A stretch of DNA of 54,579 nucleotides from an uncultured Opitutaceae bacterium (GTDB lineage Bacteria > Verrucomicrobiota > Verrucomicrobiia > Opitutales > Opitutaceae), in the NCBI GenBank assembly GCA_903916755.1, contig CAIWXW010000188.1:1-54579 (forward strand). The letters are read 5' to 3'. The notes under the pieces are model-generated. The model was not told the origin of the DNA, ran no database searches, and saw nothing but the letters and a program-made list of their open reading frames with translations. The translations under genes were made by a program, and so were the position numbers. Position 1 is the first letter of the stretch. Every line of letters starts with the position of its first letter. Below, piece by piece: positions 10,801-21,400 of the stretch.

Positions 10801-12470
10801 GGCGGGTCCCGGCCATCAGCGTGCTATATCCCGACGGCCGCTCCGACCTGCTGGAGGCCGCCGGCCGCGAGATGGCGCGGCCGACGAACAAGCCCGTCCG
10901 GATCGCGCTCCTGCGCGAACTGGTGGAGCGGTTGCTGGCGGGAGCCCAGGGCCGGAAGATCCGAATCCTCGAAGTCGGGGTGGGGGACGGCCTCCTCGCC
11001 GGCGAGCTCGTGCCGGGATTGGCCGGCCGCAATGCCGAGTATGTGGCGACCGACCTCAGCCGCGCCTTCGTGGTGAAGGCGGAGAGAGCCGCGACCGCCG
11101 CCGGCTGGGATTTCGTCTCCTTCGACGTGCTCGACATCTCGCGCGACCCGCTGGCGCAGGGCTTTCGCGCCGAGAGCTTCGATCTGATCGTGGCCATGGA
11201 CGTCATCCACGCCACGCCGCGGCTCGCCGAGACGCTCGGGCATCTGCGGACGCTGCTGACGCCCGAGGGCGCGCTGGCGCTGGTCGAGAAGGTCCGCGAC
11301 GAACGCTGGGTGGATCTGGTCTGGGGCCTGGCCGAGGGCTGGTGGTGCTTTGCCGACCCGGAGTGGCGCCAGCTGCATCCGCTGCTGGCGGCCGGCGACT
11401 GGGAGCGGCTGCTCGCCGGCAGCGCGATCGGCGAGGTGGCGGTGTTTCCCGAGGAACCCGCGGCGCGCGCCGCCACCGACTACGCGCTGGTCACGGCTCG
11501 GCGGCGCTCCGGCGCGGCGGCCGCGGTCCGGCGGCTCGAGGCCCTCGGCGCCGAGGTGGTCGTGGAGGAGGCGGACGTGGCCGATCCCGCGCAGCTGCGC
11601 GCCGTCGTGGCGCGGACGGAGGCTCGCTTCGGCGCCCTGCATGGCGTGGTGCACACCGCGGGCCTGACCACCGGCGCGGCGGTCTTCAACCTCCTGCCCA
11701 CGGCGACCGCGGCGCAGGCTGAGGCGCTCTTCCGGCCGAAGGCCCGCGGCGCGGCGGTGCTGGCCGAGGTGCTCGGGGACCGCCCGCTCGACTTCTGCGT
11801 CCTGATTTCCTCCAACGCGTCCGTCCTCGGCGGCCTCGGGCTGGCGGCCTATGCGGCGGCGAACGCCTATCTCGACCTGCTCGCCGCCGAGCAGCGGCGG
11901 CGGGGCCGCGGCCGCTGGACCAGCACGAACTGGGATGGCTGGCCGACGGAGCCGCCACCGGGCGCCGCGGCGGTCCGGACGAGCATCGACCAATTCGCGA
12001 TGACGCGGGCGGAGGCGGAGGCCGCCTTCACCCGGGTCCTGGCCGCGCCCGTGGCCCAGGTGGTGGTCTCCTCGGGCGATCTGGCGGCCCGGCAGCGGCC
12101 GTGGGCGCGGCCCGCGCCGCGCGCGCCGGACGTTGCGGGCGAGGCCGCGGCGGCGGAAGCCGCCTCCTCCTTCCATGCGCGCCCCGCGGCGGCGGGGCCA
12201 TATGTGCCGCCGCGCAGCGGGGCCGAGCGCGCGGTGGCGGCCCTCTGGTCCGAACTGCTCGGCATCGATCCCGTGGGGGCGGAGGATAATTTCTTCGACC
12301 TCGAGGGCGATTCGCTGCTGGGCACGCAGCTGGTGGCGCGCCTCTCCCAGGATTTTGGCGTCACGCTTTCCGTCGGTGTCCTCTTCGAATTCCCCTCCGT
12401 GGCCGGCCTGGCCGCCCGGCTTGAGGCCGCCCAGGCGGAGGCCGGCGAACAGGAGGAAGGCACCCTGTGA
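7839..12470 (+). CDS. Type I polyketide synthase module lacking an AT domain: KS-KR(N)-cMT-KR(C)-ACP
   Basis: Single-module PKS of 1543 aa. KS spans residues 1–~430 with Cys176 in NTACSTS and His residues in EAHGTGT and NFGH. A normal KS–AT linker follows (LLVLSARTPEAL to RRAFAHRRGVVA), but it runs directly into the post-AT linker (RLPLPTYPFERRRHWIE near 535). The ~300-residue AT, with its GQGSQ and GHSxG motifs, is missing. KR starts ~575 with TGGLGG near 806 and is interrupted after LVLVARRGL (~830) by a methyltransferase (ILEVGVGDG near 1042; GLAEGWWCF resembles C-methyltransferases). KR resumes ~1222 with Lys, Ser (LISSNAS), Tyr and Asn (AYAAAN) retained, so reduction is likely. ACP Ser1492 sits in LEGDSL, followed by an acidic tail. 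Expected action: extend threonyl with malonate, C-methylate and reduce it. The acyl loader must act in trans or be missing. Confidence 0.92.
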   Translation: MSAEGIAIIGLAVRFPGADSVEAFWRNLRGGVESTTFFSEAELRAAGVDPVQLADPRYVRANGVLPGADAFDAEFFGLSPREAEVTDPQHRVLLELAWTALERAGYDPERMPGRAGVFAGAGLSTYLLKNLAPNRALVESVGELALLLGNNKDFAPTRISYKLNLRGPSVAVNTACSTSLVAVHLACQSLLDFHCDVALAGGVSVQVPQAQGYVHQAGGIGSPDGRTRTFDARAEGTVGGNGAGLVVLKRLADAIADGDTIHAVIRGSAVNNDGSAKVGFTAPSVEGQAQVIAEAQAVAGVAPRDISYVEAHGTGTAMGDPIELAALTEVFAASTADRGFCALGSVKTNFGHLDEAAGVAGLVKAVLALEHGELPPSLHYETPNPRIDFAGGPFYVNARLAPWPRTPGQPRRAGVSSFGIGGTNAHVVLEEAPAPGAAADPGTPQLLVLSARTPEALVLVAENLARDLEAHPQRSLADVAYTLALGRRAFAHRRGVVAKTTAEAAAALRGAAPAEGPAGLVATARDWEAGGAVDWVGFYAGQRRRRLPLPTYPFERRRHWIEAPSAVDGADSAPARKRARVEEWFYQSSWRQAAVPPAAATAPRHLVWFGPAAAGDEAIRSLRTAGVKVTVVDDPAVLDAAPAALAWARKLKDAGERPTDIVHARGAGVFDRDEGFAAAQADGYLSGLALVQALVAADLAAEVRLTFLLRHAADVTGSEVLAPGRATLLGLAKVIPQEFPGLSCRVVDLTGSEAGGAAVAAELVSGATDALVAYRGSRRWVHAFAPLALDSAAGAARLRPGAVTLITGGLGGVALIVAEHLARTAQARLVLVARRGLLAGASPVPRSELLELTAAEAVLARRRDLGEAATYRAFSGEVDRLCAVLAYHYLADAAPDRSPGRRQSVAALRADLGLLPAFGKFLDYFLHVLASDGYLDRAGDELTWRREPATVPSAASAIADLLARHPEFRGIVSLLAHCARSYPAALSGRVPAISVLYPDGRSDLLEAAGREMARPTNKPVRIALLRELVERLLAGAQGRKIRILEVGVGDGLLAGELVPGLAGRNAEYVATDLSRAFVVKAERAATAAGWDFVSFDVLDISRDPLAQGFRAESFDLIVAMDVIHATPRLAETLGHLRTLLTPEGALALVEKVRDERWVDLVWGLAEGWWCFADPEWRQLHPLLAAGDWERLLAGSAIGEVAVFPEEPAARAATDYALVTARRRSGAAAAVRRLEALGAEVVVEEADVADPAQLRAVVARTEARFGALHGVVHTAGLTTGAAVFNLLPTATAAQAEALFRPKARGAAVLAEVLGDRPLDFCVLISSNASVLGGLGLAAYAAANAYLDLLAAEQRRRGRGRWTSTNWDGWPTEPPPGAAAVRTSIDQFAMTRAEAEAAFTRVLAAPVAQVVVSSGDLAARQRPWARPAPRAPDVAGEAAAAEAASSFHARPAAAGPYVPPRSGAERAVAALWSELLGIDPVGAEDNFFDLEGDSLLGTQLVARLSQDFGVTLSVGVLFEFPSVAGLAARLEAAQAEAGEQEEGTL
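12451..12456 (+). promoter_or_regulatory. Ribosome binding site for the four-module NRPS
   Basis: A perfect AGGAGG ends 10 bp before the GTG at 12467, whose GTGA overlaps the PKS stop codon. It supports the unusual GTG start, which places the TubC-type docking domain at the very N-terminus. Confidence 0.75.
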
Positions 12471-15400
12471 CCGCCCTCGACCAGATCCTGGCCGACGCCG
12501 AGCGGGCCGGCGTGAAACTCTGGCTCGACGGCGGCGAACTGCGTTTCCGCGCGCCGAAGGGCGCCCTTTCGCCGGCCCTGCGGGCCGCCCTCATCGCGCG
12601 CAAGGCCGAGCTGGTGGCGCTGCTCTCGGCCGGGGGCGGCGCCGGCATTGCCCGGGTGCCGGACGCGGCGGATTATCCGCTGTCGCCGGCGCAGCGCCGC
12701 CTCTGGGTGCTGGCGGAAATGGATCCGGCTTCCTGCGCCTATCACATCCCGCTCGCCCTCCTCCTCGTCGGCGCGCTGGACCGGGTCGCGCTGGCCTCGG
12801 CCCTCGCGGCCGTCCTCCGCCGGCACGAGTCGCTGCGCACGGTGTTCGCCGTCGTCGCGGGCGAACCCCGCCAGCGCGTCCTGGATCGCGCGGAGCCCGC
12901 GATCCTGGAGCACGACCTCTCGGGCCGCTCGGATCCCGAGGAGACGGCGCGGGTCTGGCTGCGCGCGGAGGCCGCGCGCCCCTTCGACCTGGCGGCCGGC
13001 CCGCTCCTGCGGGTGGCGCTGCTCCGGCTGGCGCCGGAGCGCCGCGTGCTCGCCGCCACGCTGCACCACATCGTGGCCGACGGCGTCAGCCTCGCGGTGC
13101 TGGTGCGCGAGCTCGCGCAGGCCTACGAGGCGGCCCGCCGCGGGCAGCCCCCGGGCTGGAAGCCGCTGGCGCTGCAGTACCGGGATTATGCCGCCTGGCA
13201 GAACGCGCGCCTGGCCGGACCGGCCCTGGCGGCGCACCAGGCCTACTGGCGGGAAAAGCTCGCGGGCGTGGCCCCGGCCCTCGATCTGCCGTTGGATCAT
13301 CCGCGGCCCGCCGTCCAGACCTTCAGCGGCCGCATCCAACCCTGGAGCCTCGACGCCCGCCGGCTCCAGGCTCTGCAGGCCCTGGCGCGCCGGGAGCAGG
13401 CGAGCCTGTTCATGGTGCTGGTCGCGCTCGTCAAGGTGCTGCTGCGCCGCCACACCGGGCGGGAGGACATCGTCGTGGCGAGCCCCATCGCCGGCCGCGA
13501 GGAGCCGGCGCTCGAGGGCCAGATCGGATTCTACCTCAACACCCTGGTCCTGCGGGACCAGGTGGAGGGCGCCGCGTCGTTCCGCGCTTTGCTGCGGCGC
13601 GTGCGCGCCTCCGCGCTCGGAGCCTACGAGCACCAGGCCTATCCCTTCGACCAGCTGGTCAATGAGCTCGGCCTGCCCCGTGACCTGAGCCGCGCCCCGC
13701 TCTGCGACGTCGTGGTGATGCTGCAGAACACGGGCGACCTGCACTTGTCGCTCGCCGGGGTGGCGGCGCGGGCGTTTCCATTCGAGGCCGGGGTGAGCAA
13801 GTTCGACCTGACCTTCGATTTCCAGGAGGGCGCCGATGGCCTGGAGGCGGGCCTGGAATACAACACGGACCTCTTTGCCTCCGACCGCATCGCCCGGCTG
13901 GCGGCGCAGCTCAGCACCCTCGTCGACGCGGTTCTCGCCGCGCCGGATCGGCCCATTGCCCGCCTCGCCCTCCTGCCCGGGGCGGAAGTCCGGCAGCTCG
14001 CGGAGACCTTCAACGCGACGGCGGTGGCCGTGGACGAGGGCGCGACGGTGGTCAGCCTGGTGGCGGCCCAGATGGCGCGCTCGCCTGCGGCCGCCGCGAT
14101 CGTCTGCGGAGGCGAGTCCCTGACCTATGCCGAGCTCGACCGCCGGGCCGACCGGCTCGCCCGGCGGCTCCGCCACCAGGGTGCGGGTCCCGGGCGTCCG
14201 GTGGGCGTCTGCCTGGAGCGATCGCCCGACCTGGTCGTCGCGCTGCTCGCGGTCGCGCGCACCGGCGCGCCCTACCTGCCGCTCGACCCGATTTTCCCCC
14301 CGGAGCGTCTCGCCTTCATGCTCGAGGATTCGGGCGCGGTCCTGCTGGTGGCCGACGACCGTGTGGATTTCCCCCTCCCCGGCACCTGCGCCCGGATCGC
14401 CCCGCGCGCCGCCGGGGAGGCGGATGACGCTGCGCTCCCTCTCCCGCCGGTGGCGCCCGACCAGCCTGCCTACCTCATCTACACGTCCGGTTCAACCGGG
14501 CGGCCCAAAGGGGTCGCGGTGCGGCATGCCGGCCTCGCCCAGTTTCTGCTCAGCCTGCGCGAGCAGCCCGGACTGTCGGCGGCCGACGCGCTGCTGGCGG
14601 TGACCACGATCTCCTTCGACATCGCCGGCCTCGAACTCTGGCTGCCGCTGATCGTCGGCGCGCGGATCGTCCTGGTCGGCCGCACGACCGCGGCCGACGG
14701 GGCGGCGCTGCGGGACAGCCTGGCCAGCTCCCAGGCCACCGTGCTGCAGGCGACCCCGGCCACGTGGCGCCTCCTGCTGGCGGCGGGCTGGCCGGGCACG
14801 CCCGGCCTGCGCATGCTCTGTGGCGGCGAGGCGCTGCCGGGCGACCTGGCGCGGCAGCTCCTGCCGCGCGGCGCGGAGCTCTGGAATCTCTATGGGCCGA
14901 CCGAGACCACCATCTGGTCGACGCTGCGGCGGGTGACCCCGGTCGACGCGGCCGAAAGCACCGTGACCATCGGCCGGCCGATCGCGAACACCCAGTGCCG
15001 GGTGGTCGACGCCGCCGGCGAACTGGCCCCGATCGGCGTCCCGGGAGAATTGCTGATCGGCGGCGCGGGCGTGGCGCAGGGGTATTGGCGGCGACCGGAG
15101 CTCACCGCGGACAAGTTCATCCCGGATCCGTGGGGACCGCCGGGCGCGCGGCTTTACCGCACGGGCGACGTGGCGCGGTGGCGGGCTGACGGGACGCTGG
15201 AATTTCTGGGGCGCGGCGACGACCAGGTGAAGCTGCGCGGCTATCGCATCGAACTGGGCGAGATCGAGGCCGCCCTGGCGGCGCATCCGGCCGTCCGCGC
15301 TGCGACCGTGGTCCTGCGCGAGGACGTGGCCGGGGATCCCCGGCTTGCCGCCTACCTCGTGCCCCGGACGGAGGGCGGGCTGGCCGACCCCGCCGAACTG

Positions 15401-18400
15401 CGCGCCTTCCTCCGCGACCGGCTGCCGGAATACATGGTTCCCACCGCCTGGCGGACCCTGGCGGCGCTGCCGCTGACGGCCAATGGCAAGGTGAACCGCC
15501 GCGCCTTGCCGGCGCCGGAGGCCGCGGACTCAGCGGACGCCGCGGCGTATGTCGCGCCGCGGACGCCGGCGGAGGCGGAGGTCGCCGCCATTTGGGCGGC
15601 CGTGCTCGGCGTCCCGCGCCTGGGCGTCGACGACAATTTCTTCGAGCGCGGCGGCCACAGCCTCAAGGCGACGATGGCGGTGGCCCGACTGCGGCAGTCG
15701 CGCGGCGGCGATGTCTCGCTGGCGGACCTTTTTCGCCATCCCACCGTGGCGGCCTTCGCCGGGCGGCTCGGCCCGCGGACAGTTCCGCCGGCCGCGGCCG
15801 CGGCCGGGGAACCCGTTGGATCCGCGCCCCTGTCGGCGTCCCAGCGGCGGCTGTGGATCATCGACCAGATGCGCCCGGGCCTCGCCGCCTACCACATGCC
15901 GGAGGCGCTGCGGCTGGAGGGGCCGCTCGATTCCGCGGCGCTGACGGCGGTGGTGCGCGCGCTGGTCCGGCGTCACGAGGCGTTGCGGACGATTTTCGTG
16001 GCCGAAGGCGGCGAACCCCGCAGCCGGGTTTGCGCCGCCGACGATTTCCGCGTGCGCGAGGTCGACGTGGCGGGCCAGGGCGATCCCGCTGGCGCGGCGC
16101 GCGCCGTGGCCGAGGCGGAGGCGGCCGCCCCGTTCGCGCTTGATCGCGGCCCGCTTTTTCGCGCGACCCTCGTGCGGCTGGCGCCGGAGCGGCATCTGCT
16201 ACTCTGCACGCTCCATCACATCGTGGGGGACGCCTGGTCGGTGGCGCTGCTGCTCCGCGAATTGACCGCCCTCTATGATGCCCAGGTGGCGGGCCGGCCG
16301 GATCCGCTCCCGATCCTGCGCGCCGGTTACGGCGACTTTGCCCGGTGGCAGGAGCGCGAGCTGGCGGGTGCCTCCGGCGCGGCGCAGCGCGCCTATTGGC
16401 TGAAGCAGCTGGCCGGCGAACCGGCCGCGCTGGCGCTGCCCACGGATTTCCCCCGGCCCGCGCTCCAGACGGCGGCCGGCCGCACGGTGGTGTTTGCCTT
16501 TGGGGCTGAGCTTTCCGCGGCCCTGCTCCGCCTGGGCGCGCGCCATGGCGCCACTCCGTTCATGGCGCTGCTGGCCCTCGTCAAGACGCTGCTGGCGCGA
16601 TACACGGGCCAGAGCGACATCAGCGTGGGCACCCCGGTGGCCGGCCGCGACCGGCTGGATTGGGAAGGGCTGGTGGGCTTCTTCGTCAACACGCTGGTGC
16701 TGCGGGACCGGGTGGAACGGACCGCGGGTTTCGCGCAGCTGCTGGAGCAGGTCCGGGACACGTGCCGCGCCGCCTTCGCCCATCAGCTCTATCCCTTCGA
16801 TCGCCTGGTCGACGACCTCCGGCTCGCGCGCGATCTCAGCCGTCCGCCGCTCTTCGACGTGTCGGTTCAGCTCCTGCACGCGGAGGGCGCGGCGCCGGCT
16901 TTGGCCGGCCTCCGAGCCGAGGCCTACGATCACGGCCACACCCCGGCCAAATGCGACCTGAGCTTCGATTTCACCGCGGGGACGGACGGGGTATGCTGCG
17001 CCCTCACGTACAACTCCGACCTGTTCGCCCCGGCCCGGATCGGGCGGCTGGCGGAGCATCTGGTTCGGCTGGCCCGATCCGCGGTGGCGGATCCCGCCGG
17101 GCCGCTCAGCCGGCTGGCGCTGCTGGAGGAGCCCGAACGGCGCCGGCTGCGCGCCGAGTTCAACCCGCCGGCCGCGCCGCCCGGCGCCCGGGCAATTCCC
17201 GAGGTGTTCGCCGCGCTGGCCGCGCGCCAGCCGGAGCATCCGGCCCTGCGGCACGGCGGGGTGGCCTGGTCCTATCGCGAGCTCGACGAGCGATCGAACC
17301 GGCTCGCCCAGATCCTGCGCCAGCGGGAAGTCGGGCCGGAGCGGCGGGTGGGGGTCCTCCTCGAACGGGGCCTCGAAATTCCGTGGGTTTTCCTGGCCGT
17401 CCTGAAGGCGGGCGGCGTCTACCTGCCGCTCGATCCCCTGCATCCGGCCGAGCGGCTCAGGCTCATGGTGGCCGATGCCGAGCCGACGCTCATCCTCACG
17501 CAGGCGAGCCTGCGGGACCGCTGCCCCGGAGGGGTGCCGGTCGTCGCCTGGGAAGAGCTGGCCGCCGAGCTGGAGGCCGCCGCGCCGGCCACTCCGCACC
17601 CCCCGCCGGCGGCCGGGCAGGCGGCCTATCTCATCTACACGTCCGGTTCGACCGGGATGCCCAAGGGGGTGGTGGTCGAGCATCGCGGGCTGGTCAACAC
17701 GATGGCCGACCAGGCGCGGCGGCTAGCCATGATGCCGGCGGACCGGGTGCTGCAGTTTGCCAACAGCTCGTTCGACGCCTCCATCTTCGAGATCTTCCTT
17801 GCGCTGCTGAGCGGGGCGACGCTGGTGCCCGCGCTCCGCACCACCCTCGCGGATCCGCGCGAGTTCCTCTCCTTCCTGAAGCACGAAGGGGTGACGGTGG
17901 CCGTGCTGCCGCCCTCATTCCTGCGCAGCCTCGACCAGGCGCCGCTCCCGCTGCGCGTCCTCTTCACCGCGGGCGAGGCCGCCCGGCCCGAGGATGTCCG
18001 CCATTACCGGGACCAGCTGACCTATGTGAACGGGTATGGCCCGACGGAAGCCTCCATCTGCAGCACGGTCTATGTGGTGCCGGGCGGCGACGCGCTGAGC
18101 CCGGGCGGCGTCCCGATCGGCGTGCCGCTGGCCGGCACCCAGGTCCATGTGCTCGATGCCGACCTCCAGCCCGTCCCGCAGGGGGTGGTCGGCGAAATCT
18201 GCGTGGGCGGTGCCGGGGTCGCGCGCGGGTCCTGGCGCCGGCCCGAGCTCACGGCGGACCGGTTCGGGCCGGATCCATTTTCCGAGGCGCCGGGCGCCCG
18301 GCTCTATCGCACCGGCGACCTCGGCCGCTGGCGGGACGACGGCGTCGTGGAATTTGTGGGCCGGGCCGATGCCCAGGTGAAGCTGCGGGGCTATCGCATC

Positions 18401-21400
18401 GAACTGGGCGAGATCGAGGCCGCCCTCATGGCGCAGGCCGACGTCCGCGAGGCGGTGGTGCTCCGGCGGGAGGACCGGGCGGGCGTGCCGCTGCTCGCCG
18501 CCTATGTCCTGCCCCGCCGGCACCCAGGCCCAACCGCCGCCGTGCTCCGGGCCGCGCTGGCGGCGCGACTGCCGGACTACATGATTCCTTCCGCCTTCGT
18601 CGAGGTGGAGGCATGGCCTCTGACGACGGCGGGGAAGATCGAGCACCGCGCGCTCCCCGCCCCGGATGGGATCGACGACGCCCTGTTCCAGCCGGCGCGG
18701 GATCCGGCCGAACGCGCGGTCGCCGCGATCTTCCAGGCGGTCCTCCGGCTGCCCGCCGTGGGCGTCCACGCCAATTTTTTCCAGCTGGGGGGAAATTCCC
18801 TGCTGGCGATCCAAGCCATCGGCCGGCTGCGGGACCTGGGGCGGGGCGAACTTTCCGTCCTGCAGTTTTTTTCTGCGCCGACCGTGGCCGGCGTGGCTGG
18901 GTTGCTGGCGCCCGGCGCCGCGGCCGCGGCCGATCCGATCCGGCCGCGGCCGCCGGGCCAGCCCGGGGTGCTTTCCTTCGCCCAGCAGAGGCTCTGGGTG
19001 CTCCACCAGCTCGACCCGGCGAGCCCGGCCTATAACCTCTCGGCCGCCGTGCGGCTCGACGGTCCGCTCGATCCAGCCCGCCTGGAAAACGCGGTGAACG
19101 CGATCGTGGCCCGGCACGAGTCGCTGCGCACGGGATTTTCGAACCACGAAGGCCGGGCGGCCCCCGTCCTTTTTCCGGCCGTGACGGTGCGCGCCGAAAC
19201 CGAGGATCTGCGCGGGCTGGCGAGCGACGCCCGCGCGGGCGCGGTCAGCGCGCGCGTGGCGGCCGAGATCGCCCGACCCTTTGATCTCGCCCGGCCGCCG
19301 CTGCTCCGGCTGCGCGTCCTGCGCACCGGATCCGCGGCTTCGGTGGTGATCCTCGTGATGCACCACATCATCTCCGACGGCTGGTCGATGGATATCCTCG
19401 TCCGGGAGCTGGGAGCGGCGTATGCGGCGGGCGGCCCGCTGCCGCCCCTGGCCGTGCAATATGGCGACTTTGCGGCCTGGCAGCGGATGCGCCTGCAGGG
19501 GGAGACGCTCGAGCGGGAGCTGGCCTACTGGCGCCGGCAGCTCGCCCAGCCGCCGACCCTGGCGTTGCCCACCGACCGGCCGCGGCCGGCCCGGCCCGAC
19601 CTGGCGGGAGCCACCCTGACCTTTGCGCTGCCGCCGGAGGTCGTCGCCGGCGCGCGTGAGCTGGCCCGCGCCGAGTCGGCCACCGTCTTCATGGTCCTGC
19701 TGGCCGGGTTTCAGGCCCTGCTCCATCGCGTCACCGGGCAGAACGACATCGCGGTCGGGGCGCCCGTGGCCAATCGCACGCGGAGCGAGCTCGAACCCCT
19801 GATTGGATTTTTCGTCAACACGCTCGTGCTGCGGGCCGATTTCTCGGACGGCCCGGACTTCCGCTCGCACCTGCGCCGGGTGCGCCAGACGACGCTCGAG
19901 GCCTTCTCCCACCAGGAGGTGCCGTTCGAGCGGGTGGTCCAGGAGCTCCAGCCCGACCGCCAGCTCAGCCAGAATCCCTTGTTCCAGGTCATGTTCTCGG
20001 TGCAGGCCGCGGCCCGGGAGACCCTCGAGCTGGCGGAGGTGACGCTGACGCCGCTGCCCACGGAGAGCCGGACCGCGAAATTCGATCTGACGTTCGCGCT
20101 GGAGGAAAACGGGCCGGATATCTTCGGCGCGCTCGAGTACCGGACCGAGCTTTTCGACGCGGCGACCGTGCGCCGGCTATGGTCGCACTATGAGAACCTG
20201 CTGCGGGCGGCCGTGGGCGCGCCGGAACAGGCGGTGGCGGCGTTGCCCCTGCTGGGCGCCGGCGAGCGCGCGCAGGTGGTCGTTGGCTGGAATCAGACGG
20301 CGCGGCCGATCCCCGCCCTTTCCATCGGCGCCTTGTTCGCGGAGCAGGCCGCGGCGCGGGGCTCGGCGCGGGCCGTGACTTTCGGCTCCGACCACCTGAC
20401 GTACGCGGCGCTGGACGCGCGCTCAAACCAGCTCGCCCATTGCCTGGTGCGCGCCGGCGTGCGGCCCGGACAGCCGGTCCCGGTCTGCCTAGACCGATCG
20501 CTGGAGCTGATCGTGGCCCTGCTCGCCATCGTCAAGGCGGGAGGCGCCTATGTCGCGCTGGATCCCGCCTATCCGGCCGAACGTCTGGCGTTGATGCTGG
20601 CCGAAACCGGCGGGACGGTGGTGCTCACGCAATCCAGCCTGGCCGGACGGATTCCGGCCACGGCGGCGCGGTCGATCGAGCTCGACCGGATGGCGGCGGC
20701 GCTGGCGCAAGAGAGTCCCCGTCCGCCCGCGCGTGCGGTGACCCTCGAAAATCCGGCGTACATAAGCTACACGTCGGGGTCGACCGGCCGCCCCAAGGGC
20801 GTGGTCGTGCCCCATCGTGGCGTCGTGCGCCTGGTGAAGAACACGGACTTTGCGGACCTCGGGCCCGAGCAGGTCTTTCTGCAGCTGGCCCCGGTGGCCT
20901 TCGACGCCTCGACCCTGGAAATCTGGGGTCCGCTGCTGAACGGCGGCCGGCTGGTGGTGGCGCCGCCAGGTCCGCCGAGCCTCGAGGACCTCGGCCGCCT
21001 GCTGCGCGAGCAGGAAATCACGACGCTGTGGCTGACCGCGGGGCTTTTTCATCTCATGGTCGACGAGCGGCTCGAGGATCTCCGCGGCCTGCGGCAGCTC
21101 CTGGCGGGTGGCGACGTGCTCTCGGTCCCGCACGTCCGGCGCGTGCGCCGCGCGCTGCCGGGCCTGCGCCTGATCAACGGCTATGGGCCGACCGAGAACA
21201 CTACGTTCACCTGCTGCCATACCGTGGCCGAGGCCGACCTGGACCTGGCCTCCGTGCCGATCGGACGCCCCATCGCCAACACCCGCGTCTACCTGGTGGA
21301 TGCGGCCGGGGAGCCGGTCCCGGTGGGCGTGCCGGGCGAGCTGCTGACCGGCGGCGACGGGCTGGCCCTCGGCTATTGGAGGAATCCCGAGCTCACGGCG

